Below, piece after piece: positions 52,458 through 62,048 of a DNA stretch of 64,000 bases; position 1 is the stretch's first letter, and each line of letters opens with the position of its first letter. This DNA is from Algibacter sp. L1A34 (lineage in GTDB: Bacteria > Bacteroidota > Bacteroidia > Flavobacteriales > Flavobacteriaceae). The position numbers and the translations under genes are program-made. The DNA lies in NCBI RefSeq assembly GCF_009796805.1, contig NZ_CP047029.1, positions 3,920,001 through 3,984,000 on the forward strand, given 5' to 3'. The notes beneath the pieces were generated by a model that had not been told where the DNA came from, did not search any database, and saw only the letters and a program-made list of their open reading frames with translations.

Positions 52458-54671
52458 TTATTTTTCCTCTAGCACTTCTAAACCTCTACCTGAATACTTA
52501 TGAAAGTATGGAAATACTCCATCACCATGATCCATGTATTCATGCGCAGATTTCCAAAAAGACCCATTCCTGTACCCTCTATATTCAGAAGTATATGGCT
52601 GCTTACGTATTTTTGCGATAACACTTTTTAATTGCAAACGTGTTTTATATATATCCATTAAACGAACATGCATAAACATAGTATCCCATTTACCATATTC
52701 CGCTTTGTGAGCTTCCACAATTATTTTTTCAATTTCTACCAAAGCAAGCTCCATCGCATTTGCAAAATCTTGTGGGTTTAGATTTTTCTCATAAGCTTCC
52801 AATGCATCTGCCACAATTTGTAATGCTTTTGCAGAGTACATATGTACTGCTACTTGATATGTAAAATGTGCTTGATAAAAATCCTTTTTATCTTCAGGGA
52901 TTTCTTCTGATATTTTTAAGGTTGATTTCCATAAACTAGGAAAGAAATCTGCTGTTTCGGCTAGAGGTTCTTTTGTCTGAGCCAGATTATTCATTCTTTT
53001 TCTACCTTTTGTACTTTCTATCATTGCATTAATAGTTTTACCTTTGGCAATTCCATCTCCAAAACGTTGCAATGCAGCTTGTATTAGATACTGTAACAAG
53101 TGCTCACCTCGAGCTCCTAACCATCTATCTCCTGAAGGCATTTTTTCTCGCATATAAGGAATATTGTAATAGTGTAATCGTAAATCTGTTAACTCTGAAG
53201 CTAATTCCTCTCCAAATTCTTTAGCATACCACCCCTTTAAATAATCTTTCATAGATGCTTCAGGAGATTTACTAAGAGCAGGTGTTGCATCCCATAAAAA
53301 GTCATTAATTGCATTCACAGATAGTGCTGCTGGACGAATACCACTCACATTAATTACCGCATATTTTGTAGCTCCTTTATCTACATAACGTTTTAATTCT
53401 TTATAAAAACGTGCAGGTGGAACTCCTTCTGTAGTACGGTTTTGTGTTAACATCATCATCATTACATGATAGTACAAACCATCTCCTTTCTCCAAATATT
53501 TTCCACCACTATCTCTCATAAAACCACGACCATCATCAGCAAACATTTTGGTCACTCCTTCAGGTATTTTTAATAATCCTTTATTGTAAAATGCTCCTTG
53601 TTCATTCCAAAGTGCAGCTACTATGGTTGCATCTGGCTGGTATTTTCTAATAATATCTGTTTGTGCTTGCATTGCTTCGGCAATTACTTTTGCTCTTCCT
53701 TCCTCCGTTTTTGGAGCCGCAGGATCGCTATGCCAAAAAGCACCATCACTTTCACCTCTAAAACCAATAGTCCAAACAATTTCTTTATCTGCTTGTACTT
53801 TTATTGCTTTTTCCCAAGCATCTAACAAAATTTCTTTTTCTGTAATAAACGAAAAAGGAACTTTTTTAGGCCAGTTCATCATATTTAAACCAACAGGTGT
53901 AACATGATGATGATTTACAGCAACCCCTCTTCTTTTACATAAATCGTACACATTCGCATCTGGATATTGTGCAGACTCTGGAATAATCATATTTCCTTTG
54001 GTTCTTAACAAAGTTTCCAAAATTTTATCCATCCACTCTGATGCAATTACATTTCCTCCTAAAGGATCGCGGTGCATACCATCATGCAACTCTTCATCAT
54101 TTATAAACCAACCTCTATACTCAAATGTTGGCTTTTTAGATTTGATTTCAAAGTCTGCCTTTACTGCTATTTCCGATTGCTTTTTTGGAATATGGTCTGT
54201 AAAAACATACATAGGATTTATCCCTAAAACTTTTTCTGTAAAAGTATAAATAGCATAAATAGTTCCTCTATCATCTGCTCCAGCAGCAACAATGGCAGAG
54301 TTATTATTTTTTGATTTTATTTTATCTAAAAAAATATGAAAATGCTCTTTCTCTTTAGGAAGCTTAACGTTTGTTAAATTTTTAATATTTTTTGAAGATC
54401 CAAATACAATAACTGGACCATCCCAGTTACTGCTTGAATTGTTATGAAAAATTACAGGTGGGTAACCGAAAACTTTATACCAATCCTTTTCGGCATCTTT
54501 TATAGCCTTTTGTATTGGCATTCTTTTATAATCTGCATCAGTAATTACCCAAGGTGTATCACCAGTGATCTTTATGCCATTTACAACTTTTGTTTGTGCA
54601 TTCATCGCAATAACAAAAGCATATAAAAAAAGTGTTAAAAAGGTTATTTTTCTTGAAAAATTGTTTTTCAT
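52458..54671 (-). CDS. GH115-type alpha-glucuronidase
   Basis: A 737-residue secreted protein. Signal peptide 1-26 (AMNAQ), an N-terminal alpha/beta domain (WYKVFGYPPV, VAAGADDRGTIYAIY), then the barrel with EYRGWFINDEE, GNMIIPESAQYPD, VNHHHVTPVG, GFRGESDGAFW and ALWNEQGAFY, and a helical domain. GH115 enzymes release 4-O-methyl or plain glucuronic acid side groups from glucuronoxylan-like chains. It is shorter than many members (800-950), lacking the C-terminal domain. Just upstream lies a relic of an esterase gene. Confidence 0.85.
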   Translation of the reverse strand: MKNNFSRKITFLTLFLYAFVIAMNAQTKVVNGIKITGDTPWVITDADYKRMPIQKAIKDAEKDWYKVFGYPPVIFHNNSSSNWDGPVIVFGSSKNIKNLTNVKLPKEKEHFHIFLDKIKSKNNNSAIVAAGADDRGTIYAIYTFTEKVLGINPMYVFTDHIPKKQSEIAVKADFEIKSKKPTFEYRGWFINDEELHDGMHRDPLGGNVIASEWMDKILETLLRTKGNMIIPESAQYPDANVYDLCKRRGVAVNHHHVTPVGLNMMNWPKKVPFSFITEKEILLDAWEKAIKVQADKEIVWTIGFRGESDGAFWHSDPAAPKTEEGRAKVIAEAMQAQTDIIRKYQPDATIVAALWNEQGAFYNKGLLKIPEGVTKMFADDGRGFMRDSGGKYLEKGDGLYYHVMMMMLTQNRTTEGVPPARFYKELKRYVDKGATKYAVINVSGIRPAALSVNAINDFLWDATPALSKSPEASMKDYLKGWYAKEFGEELASELTDLRLHYYNIPYMREKMPSGDRWLGARGEHLLQYLIQAALQRFGDGIAKGKTINAMIESTKGRKRMNNLAQTKEPLAETADFFPSLWKSTLKISEEIPEDKKDFYQAHFTYQVAVHMYSAKALQIVADALEAYEKNLNPQDFANAMELALVEIEKIIVEAHKAEYGKWDTMFMHVRLMDIYKTRLQLKSVIAKIRKQPYTSEYRGYRNGSFWKSAHEYMDHGDGVFPYFHKYSGRGLEVLEEK

Positions 54672-54714
54672 AATTTATATATTCATTTTATTCAAACATT
54701 CTACTTAACTAAAA

Positions 54715-54790
54715 CTAGTCAACCCAAAATAACTTTTTAAAAGCAGGGATTTTCATATTCTATTTCCCTTCAAGGTTTCTCGTTTTTAGA
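54715..54790 (-). pseudogene. Relic of the 3' end of an esterase gene
   Basis: The reverse strand reads KTRNLEGK, stop, NMKIPAFKKLFWVD, stop. The intact esterase at 30782 ends KTVKLGGEWNGKKPIFKKLYWVK. It lies 43 bases before the GH115 start, the same order and nearly the same spacing as the intact esterase and GH115 relic at 30.7 kb. Confidence 0.85.
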
Positions 54791-54859
54791 CTACATAATC
54801 ATAACCACTCTATATTGAAAACCAAACAATTTACACTAAACTGTCTTCATATTGGATAA

Positions 54860-57127
54860 TTATTTTTTAATGATTTTAAACGTTTCTGTTAGTCCATTTT
54901 CAGAAACAACTTTTAAAACATAAACTCCAGACGATAGCTCTAAAAGATCAAAGTTAGTCTCATTCCTCGGAAAGCTCTTAACCAACTGTCCACTCATACT
55001 ATACACCTCTACTTGAGGTACATTTTCTGAAAATGTAAATGTTGATTCTACTAGATCTGAATATACTCGAATAGTGTTATCATTCTCGAAATCTATACTA
55101 CTATTACTAAGAAACTCACATGAAACAGCGGTAGCGTTAGGGCCTTCAACCTTCATATAGTCAATATTACCTAAACCAGTATCACTTACAGACTCTAATC
55201 TTATATCTTTAATTCCTTCTGACAAATCAACAGTAACAGAAGTATTTTCTTCCCAAACTGTCCAATTCCCCGTAGCGTCAAGCGTAATGTTATTTAAAAC
55301 AGGCTCTCCATTTACCAATAAATTTCCTATCCTATCATTTGGACAGGCATGATTCCATGTAAAGGTATATGAACCGGCATCTCCCAATATTTTCCAATTC
55401 AATCCATTACCTGTAGCATCATCAGTATTGGCAAAACCATCTCCTGTGTAACCTGGTTGATTATCATTAATCTCCCCATCAACGGAACAAAAACCAGTCT
55501 CGTTTTCTTGTATCATAAAAGAGCTTATAATTTCACTATTATCTCTTATTAATAATTCATTAGAATTGAATTTTTCTCCTGGAATAAAGCAATCGTTACA
55601 AATTACATCTGAAAGCAGTACCATATTGTCTGTACCAACTTGTGAATTATCGTCACTCTCGGGGATAATATAACCTAACATAGCCACCCATTCTGTTTTT
55701 CCGTCATAAGGCTGATAGATATCTCTATCTGTAAAATCCGGATGTATAAACTCTTTTCTTCCACAAATAGCATAGGGATCTGTAGTCAAATTATAACTAC
55801 CAGTATCATTGTCTTTTATCAAAAATAAAGGCACCGAGTTTGTAACAGGAAGTGCATAAGTGTATGCTATCGGTTCAGAATCTGTCGTTGGCATAGAATT
55901 CGTGAAAATATTTTGATCATCTACACTAGTAATGTAAAGCGGCAACATTTCAGATGCTTCCTTACTAATGTCTACAATACCATATTCTACCTTATCAACT
56001 AAATCATACGATTTTTGAATAACTTCATCTTGTTCACCCAAAACCATATAAATACGTTTAAAAAAACCTCTACCAGGCCCAACATCTGTACTATTATTAA
56101 AAGCTGTCATAATAGTAATATCCCTTGTGGAATTAGGAACCCCAGAGATACCAATACTACATAGTGATTTTCTAGGTTGCCAACTTTCTCCATAATGCTT
56201 ATCCAAACCATGAACAGTACTTATGGTTAACGCTGAAGGATTATCCATTCCATTTTCATCTAATAGCGTTGTTTTGGCTACCCAACCTCCTGCATCGGCG
56301 ATATTAAATCGAGTCGGATAAGCACCTTCAAACTGCTCAAAACTAACCCCGTCAGGCATAGATTTTATAGAGTTTGCAAATACTGAGAGACGCATCATAG
56401 CCCAAGGCATAGCAATGTCTCCATAAGTATTAGATCCGAAATTATATCCGTAATAGGTAATCTCTAACACATTATCGCCTATATGACGATATTTGTGATA
56501 GAACATTATGTCTCCTCTATTTATACTTGGTTTTACTACTGGTCCCCAGTTAACACAACTATAACTTCGATCACCTTCATCAAACTCTTCTGCAAATAAC
56601 GGATGATAAAAAGGGTTTTCTGGATCCATAACAGGATCAAAATCTGTACGAACATACATACCAGCCCCATGAACAAATCCATTTGCGTAAGGAATACCAT
56701 CCATCAATACACTATCATCATGATTTATTTTATCTCTCCATGTTTGAAGGACCACATCATCTACCCAAGGACTCTCACCTCTAGCACCTGCTTGCGGTGG
56801 AATTAACTCCCCTGTACCTTCTAAAATCCAAGAATATATTTGTCCTCCTTTACCTATTCTAATAGACCAATCAAGATCATCTGATGTATGATTCAATTGC
56901 GTATGAAAAACATCATCTTCATCCCAAGGTTGACCTGGAAACCAATCTGACTCTGTCCAGTTTTCATCTGCAGTAGTTAATGATAAACTACTTGTTCCTT
57001 GCGTTGCCGTTGGTGTGATGCCAAAAGCATCAAAAACATTAAAAAAAGAATTTTGCCCTTGTACTTTAGTAGTGGTAATGACAACTAACAAAAACACAAG
57101 TTTAACTATCAATATTTTCATAATCAT
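54860..57127 (-). CDS. Large secreted protein with CBM6/35-like and type IX sorting domains
   Basis: A 755-residue protein. Signal peptide 1-24 (KVQGQ). Residues about 30-500 form an unrecognised beta-rich domain with many Trp and Asp (WTESDWFPGQPWDEDD, EITYYGYNFGSNTYGD), which could be a new hydrolase, lyase or binding domain. About 520-665 looks like a CBM6/35 fold (GSYTFTWNHACPNDR and GLGNIDYMKVEG). The last 70 residues are a type IX C-terminal sorting domain (VEVYSMSGQLVKSF, SSGVYVLKVVSENG, FKIIKK), so it is secreted to the surface. Confidence 0.75.
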   Translation of the reverse strand: MIMKILIVKLVFLLVVITTTKVQGQNSFFNVFDAFGITPTATQGTSSLSLTTADENWTESDWFPGQPWDEDDVFHTQLNHTSDDLDWSIRIGKGGQIYSWILEGTGELIPPQAGARGESPWVDDVVLQTWRDKINHDDSVLMDGIPYANGFVHGAGMYVRTDFDPVMDPENPFYHPLFAEEFDEGDRSYSCVNWGPVVKPSINRGDIMFYHKYRHIGDNVLEITYYGYNFGSNTYGDIAMPWAMMRLSVFANSIKSMPDGVSFEQFEGAYPTRFNIADAGGWVAKTTLLDENGMDNPSALTISTVHGLDKHYGESWQPRKSLCSIGISGVPNSTRDITIMTAFNNSTDVGPGRGFFKRIYMVLGEQDEVIQKSYDLVDKVEYGIVDISKEASEMLPLYITSVDDQNIFTNSMPTTDSEPIAYTYALPVTNSVPLFLIKDNDTGSYNLTTDPYAICGRKEFIHPDFTDRDIYQPYDGKTEWVAMLGYIIPESDDNSQVGTDNMVLLSDVICNDCFIPGEKFNSNELLIRDNSEIISSFMIQENETGFCSVDGEINDNQPGYTGDGFANTDDATGNGLNWKILGDAGSYTFTWNHACPNDRIGNLLVNGEPVLNNITLDATGNWTVWEENTSVTVDLSEGIKDIRLESVSDTGLGNIDYMKVEGPNATAVSCEFLSNSSIDFENDNTIRVYSDLVESTFTFSENVPQVEVYSMSGQLVKSFPRNETNFDLLELSSGVYVLKVVSENGLTETFKIIKK

Positions 57128-57245
57128 TTATTTGTAGAAAGATCTATATAATCTTACTATACTAAAGCAAATATTTTCCCTTAAAAGAAGGATTTTAATA
57201 AATTCAAAGACTTAGAAGTTGTTCAATTGGGATGTTAATTTTAAA

Positions 57246-57950
57246 TTATTTAATCTTTATATTAGATTTAATTGAAGCAATATAAAAATCAATCTCTTCT
57301 GCTAAGTAATCAGAATCAGATGAAGGGTTTTCATTTACTGTATAATATTTTCTACCATTAGAATGCCCTGCAAGTGCCCTTCCAAAAAGAATTTTAACTT
57401 TCGTATATTTGTTTATGTTTGAAGCATGTTCATTGTTAACTTTAATTGTTCCTTTAAGTGTTTGCCAACCAGGTTTAAAATCTTTTAAATAACAGGGTAC
57501 TTGCCTTCTTTTAACACCATTTCCATCAATAACAAAAACAATTTTACGTTGCTCTTTTGGCACAGAACTCAAATCAAAACCATCTATTTCTAAATTTACT
57601 GAAACATATATTTTCACTTCAAAATCAACAAGTAAAACATCTTCAATTTTCTTACTTTCTAGATCATTTTTAAATTGAAAAGTAACAGATGGAAAACCAG
57701 ATGTGCTATTTACATTTTTAGTAAACTTAAATGCTTTATGCATATTAACCCCTTCTAAATTAGGTATGAATGGAGTGACAGATATAAAATTAAAATCATC
57801 TTTAGACAATTTCTTATCTTGACTTGATATATCTGCTAACTCCATGTTTTTTATACCATTTCCATAATCTAACCATATTTCGGAGCAATTTTGAGCATTT
57901 ATGGTGTAAGAAAACAACAACGCCAAACTAATTAAATATATTCTTTTCAT
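57246..57950 (-). CDS. Secreted protein, paralogue of the next gene, lacking sorting domain
   Basis: A 234-residue protein with a signal peptide (1-19, INAQN). Aligns with the gene at 58028-59005: EIWLDYGNGI / KVWMDYGNS, TSGFPSVTFQF / TSGFPSFTVQL, VDFEVKIYV / IDINVKVTLYI, and a C-terminal YKVKILFGRAL / YDQATLLLG pattern. It lacks the type IX sorting domain of its paralogue, so it would stay in the periplasm or leave by another route. The family is not recognised; a beta-sandwich binding protein is likely. 77 bases after its paralogue. Confidence 0.72.
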   Translation of the reverse strand: MKRIYLISLALLFSYTINAQNCSEIWLDYGNGIKNMELADISSQDKKLSKDDFNFISVTPFIPNLEGVNMHKAFKFTKNVNSTSGFPSVTFQFKNDLESKKIEDVLLVDFEVKIYVSVNLEIDGFDLSSVPKEQRKIVFVIDGNGVKRRQVPCYLKDFKPGWQTLKGTIKVNNEHASNINKYTKVKILFGRALAGHSNGRKYYTVNENPSSDSDYLAEEIDFYIASIKSNIKIK

Positions 57951-58027
57951 TATAATATTATATTTTATAATAAAAATGAGGTTATGTTATAATTATAAAC
58001 AAAACCTCATTTCTTATTTACTCTTTC

Positions 58028-59005
58028 TTATTTTTTCACAAAACGCTTAACCGTTTTTTGACCATTTTCTGATTCCATATCAATAAGATAAACACCTTTA
58101 GAAAAACTACTTATATCTATTTGCTTTACATTAGACTCTTTAACTAGAGAACCTATTGTATTAAAAATTTTAACCGATTCTACATTATCAGATAAAAATA
58201 TTTTATCCTCTACTGGGTTAGGATAAAACAAAAGTGACTCAGCTTTATTAATATCGTTATTAGTAGATAATACTACACCATTTGCATCTAAGGCAGTATC
58301 AGATACTATACTACTAACATAAATAGAAACATCTTCATCTAAAAAGTTAGTACCATCTGTGTAAAACTTTAAACCACTTACTCCATCTAATGCCGTATTA
58401 CCTAAAAGAAGTGTCGCTTGATCGTACTGGTTTAAATTTGTAGCATCTTGAGTTCTAATTTGAACCTTAAAATCTAACTCTTGCCACCCCGTGTTAAAAT
58501 CAATTGTAGCACCTAAAGGTCTTGCACTTGTTCTTGTACTAGCTACTCCATCAGAATCTTTTAATTGCAATGTAAACTTCATGTCAGATCCATTATTAGT
58601 CATAGCAGACAAATCTACTCCTGTACTACCATCTGGATCTGCAACTATGTATAGAGTAACCTTTACATTAATATCAATTGTAGCAGTAACTGCAGTATCG
58701 TCTAAATTCCCATTAAGCTGAACTGTAAAGCTTGGGAATCCTGAAGTTGCAACTGTACTAGCTTTCACATATTTAAATGCTGTCTGGTTTGCAGCACCTG
58801 TAGGTAGAGGAACCGCAGGCGAGTCTGAAGTGTAATCATAAAATAGAGTAGATCCTGATGCATCTTGAGATGCAATATTAATTATAGACCCATAAAATTC
58901 TGAGTTTCCATAATCCATCCAAACTTTATCAAAAGTTTGTGAACTCGAAGCAAACGAACCAATACATAAAGTTAATAGACTGCTTAAAAATAATTTTGTT
59001 TTCAT
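58028..59005 (-). CDS. Secreted beta-sandwich protein with type IX sorting domain
   Basis: A 325-residue protein. Signal peptide 1-22. Residues about 25-245 form a beta-rich domain shared with the paralogue downstream. A short linker leads to a type IX C-terminal domain (LLFYPNPVEDKIFLSDN, VKIFNTIGSLVKES, SKGVYLIDMESENG, TVKRFVKK). Surface-bound; a sugar-binding role is a guess from context. It is more Asp/Thr-rich than its paralogue, which is Lys-rich. Confidence 0.78.
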   Translation of the reverse strand: MKTKLFLSSLLTLCIGSFASSSQTFDKVWMDYGNSEFYGSIINIASQDASGSTLFYDYTSDSPAVPLPTGAANQTAFKYVKASTVATSGFPSFTVQLNGNLDDTAVTATIDINVKVTLYIVADPDGSTGVDLSAMTNNGSDMKFTLQLKDSDGVASTRTSARPLGATIDFNTGWQELDFKVQIRTQDATNLNQYDQATLLLGNTALDGVSGLKFYTDGTNFLDEDVSIYVSSIVSDTALDANGVVLSTNNDINKAESLLFYPNPVEDKIFLSDNVESVKIFNTIGSLVKESNVKQIDISSFSKGVYLIDMESENGQKTVKRFVKK

Positions 59006-59318
59006 AAAATATTTAGTTTTAATGTTTATAGAGGGTAAAACTAGCTAGAAATCACATTATTTTGTTTCTCTAATTACTTCTTTTATTGCTTATTTCAATT
59101 TATTTAAAAATAAAAAAGCTTCTGCAGCTAGCTATTACAGTCGTCTCTTAATAATATTCAGAAGTACTTTAGAATAAGCTTAACTAATTAAATAATATCA
59201 CTAATCATTTTCTTCATATTTGAATTACAAGTCTGAAAGTTGTTTTTTCTGCTTTTTCTAAATCGTTATTTGAAGTTTATTTATCATTGTCAAACCAAGA
59301 TTGAGAAATAATTCTTGA
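59006..59318. other. Intergenic region, no gene seen
   Basis: 313 bases, AT-rich, with an isolated GCTTCTGCAGCTAGCTATTA patch of mixed composition. No promoter or terminator could be placed with confidence. Confidence 0.4.
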
Positions 59319-61928
59319 TTATGGATGCGTTTCACCTAAGTAGTATTTTATGACAGCTGTTTTGTCATTTTTAATGTCTTGGTTTACATTGTATATCAAA
59401 TTAAATAATTTTGTTTCGGGATTGTAATTTGTTTGCCAAAAATCTTTTCCATGTACTGATTGGTCTACAACTTTCCATTCACCACGATAGTATTTCCATA
59501 GCACTGGGTTTGTCACAGAACTTAGTCCAGAAAAAACAATAGGAACATATCCTTTTCCTCCAGTAAGGGTAACAAGTCCTGTGTTATTAGAAGTTTCAAC
59601 AGTTAAAGGGTAAGAGGTGTGAATAGTATTTGTTGATGATGTTGCTCTTATTTTGTTACCAAGAGACTCTCTATATAACAATTCATACGAATTTCCATAA
59701 GTAGTTAATGCATTTAAGAAGTTTTTATTAGGGCCATAATAATCTACAGCTTGTTTAGGGAGTACAACAACTTCTACTAACAGCGCTATTTTATCTCCTT
59801 TAGTAAAAGAAGTTACCTCAGGAGGTGTTACCAAACAATAGGAAGTAGGATTGATTTCTTTTTTTTCTGAATATCCTTTAGAACTAGATCTTTCCATCAC
59901 ATAGGGCGTGTTGTTTTCAGTTCCTCCAAAAGTTGCTGAATAATTTCTGATAATCATACCATTATTGGTATCAATTTCTTTTTTGTTTTTAGCACCTTTT
60001 TTGTACAATCCATCTCCTGCCCATAGCCATGGGTTATCTCCATTTAAGGCAATTTCACTTGTGGTGTAATCATTAGATCCGTCATTGGTGGGGGTAAATT
60101 GACCAATCATACCAGTGTCATTTCCGTAAACAACACTTTGTGTATTAAAATAGTTATAAAAATCACCTCCTAGTTGGAAAATACCAAACCGATTAAAGAC
60201 CACATTTTCAAGTGCTTCTACGTTTATTTTGTAATAAATTCTTGTAAAATCATCAGATCTATTTATGTGAAACGTATAATCAAACTTTAGTTTTTTGTCT
60301 TCAGATATAGCTGAAATCGAAGTTTCGGTTAAGTTTGGAGAGTATGCTTTAAAATCTGTTTTTACTTGTGAGTGATAACTTCTGTTACCAGTTTTATCTT
60401 CATAAACAAGTATGTCAATTCCACCAACATTACCTGTCCATCCACATTCTTTAGAATTTCCTCCATAGGCTTCATTGGTGACTAAAAAAGGGCGAACATC
60501 TGCACCAATGGATTTTCCATATTCATAATCAGGAGAATGTGTTATAGATTCTCCAAAACTTCCTAAGGCTGCTTCTAACCATGCTCCTCTAGGAAATCCT
60601 GCTCCAACGACTGATAATTGGTGAGAAGATGCAGTGTAAGTTTCCCCCCATTTTGCACCTGTTTTTTTGTAAACGAGATTCATTGTTGTGTTTGCAGGAA
60701 TAATTATTTCGGTATATTCTTTAATCCAAGAACCTGAATAAAATTGTGAGGTAGTATCATGCCAGTTTTTAGAAACCTGAAGAGGCAAACCTGATGGATC
60801 TCCATTGCTGTTACAAATGATAGAGTTAAAACCAACTATATTACCTGGGGGAATTTGTCTGAAACATAATTTAACGCTTTGTTCTTTAGAAGATGAATTT
60901 TCCAACGTTAAATTAATACTTTGTAATTTATCTGTTGTATCGCAACTACCATATCCCATTGTGTATTTGGGAATATCAATATAATGCATACCTTCATCTT
61001 GATTATATGAGATGTTTGATATTTTTTTAACTGAAGGTAATGTTTGTGAAACTGTAATACTTATTTCTTGTTCATCTCTAAAAGCTTCTTTGTATTTAGT
61101 AGCTATGTTTTCTGTAATTGCGCAGAATACAATACTTACCTCATATGCAGTACCTGTTAGCAAGTCTTGTTGTGATGTTATTACCGTGATGTTATTACCA
61201 TTAATAGCAACAGATTCTGCAAGAACTCCTCCTTTTACAACAAAACCTTTGTCATTAATTGCATAAGCATGCAGTTGCCCTGAGTTGTAGTATTTATTGT
61301 ACTCTGCTGGAATATCAATAGATAGTTGTAGTTGACCATTGGTAATATTTACCGTAGGTTTTACGTGAAAAGTAATTTTAAAACGATTGTGCCAATTGCT
61401 AAAATCAATCCCTGTGTAATAAGTGTCTATAGATGGCTTTCCATTAAAATTGGTACTTACAAATCGTCTGTTACTCCAATTTCCAAATTCGGCTAATTGA
61501 CTATCCTTTCTTCCTGTATTTGTAGGTGTATCACTTTTATCGTAAACAATAGCACCATTTTGAAGAATGGCATAGTTAATATCACCTTTATAATTAGTTG
61601 GAAAAATAGCTGAGTTTAATTGCGAGAACCCTTGTTTTTTTGATAAAGAATGTTCGTTAACCAGTAGGCTATTTATAGAAAGGTTTTTATAATCAATGTT
61701 TAATGAATAGCTACTGGTGTAATTGGTAAAGCTTCTGTTTTCAGAAATAGAAGATTTCCAATTGTTATTCCAATAAGTATAATTATATGAATTGGCAAAG
61801 TTGTCGTAAGATTCTTGATTTACGGCTGTTAAACTACTTTGAGAAAAGCACATGTTACTGTTACTTATTAGCAGTAACATTAGTGTTAACCTTAAAATTA
61901 CAGAACTAGGCTTTAGATGTTTGTCCAT
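59319..61928 (-). CDS. Large secreted protein of unknown function
   Basis: An 869-residue exported protein (signal peptide about 1-30, MCFSQS). No domain is recognised. It is rich in Asn, Ser, Thr and Tyr, with predicted beta sandwiches; it holds EYGKSIGADVRPFLVTNEAYG, ECGWTGNVGG and QLGGDFYNYFNTQSVVYG, the last resembling substrate-binding segments of secreted carbohydrate enzymes. No type IX domain at the C-terminus. Its location between a T9SS protein and a sulfatase suggests an uncharacterised polysaccharide-active protein, possibly a lyase or hydrolase. Confidence 0.75.
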   Translation of the reverse strand: MDKHLKPSSVILRLTLMLLLISNSNMCFSQSSLTAVNQESYDNFANSYNYTYWNNNWKSSISENRSFTNYTSSYSLNIDYKNLSINSLLVNEHSLSKKQGFSQLNSAIFPTNYKGDINYAILQNGAIVYDKSDTPTNTGRKDSQLAEFGNWSNRRFVSTNFNGKPSIDTYYTGIDFSNWHNRFKITFHVKPTVNITNGQLQLSIDIPAEYNKYYNSGQLHAYAINDKGFVVKGGVLAESVAINGNNITVITSQQDLLTGTAYEVSIVFCAITENIATKYKEAFRDEQEISITVSQTLPSVKKISNISYNQDEGMHYIDIPKYTMGYGSCDTTDKLQSINLTLENSSSKEQSVKLCFRQIPPGNIVGFNSIICNSNGDPSGLPLQVSKNWHDTTSQFYSGSWIKEYTEIIIPANTTMNLVYKKTGAKWGETYTASSHQLSVVGAGFPRGAWLEAALGSFGESITHSPDYEYGKSIGADVRPFLVTNEAYGGNSKECGWTGNVGGIDILVYEDKTGNRSYHSQVKTDFKAYSPNLTETSISAISEDKKLKFDYTFHINRSDDFTRIYYKINVEALENVVFNRFGIFQLGGDFYNYFNTQSVVYGNDTGMIGQFTPTNDGSNDYTTSEIALNGDNPWLWAGDGLYKKGAKNKKEIDTNNGMIIRNYSATFGGTENNTPYVMERSSSKGYSEKKEINPTSYCLVTPPEVTSFTKGDKIALLVEVVVLPKQAVDYYGPNKNFLNALTTYGNSYELLYRESLGNKIRATSSTNTIHTSYPLTVETSNNTGLVTLTGGKGYVPIVFSGLSSVTNPVLWKYYRGEWKVVDQSVHGKDFWQTNYNPETKLFNLIYNVNQDIKNDKTAVIKYYLGETHP

Positions 61929-62048
61929 TTTTAGAGTTTAATAGATATTAATAATAGTGTAATAATTAATGTTTAAATAGATAAACGGATTGTTAAAATG
62001 TATTTGGAACTTAAATCCTTCGATTTGTTATACAAATTATTTCTTCAA

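Noticed and set aside
53623-53907. Plus-strand frame of 94 codons within GH115
   Set aside because: Shadow of a conserved enzyme; no independent signal.
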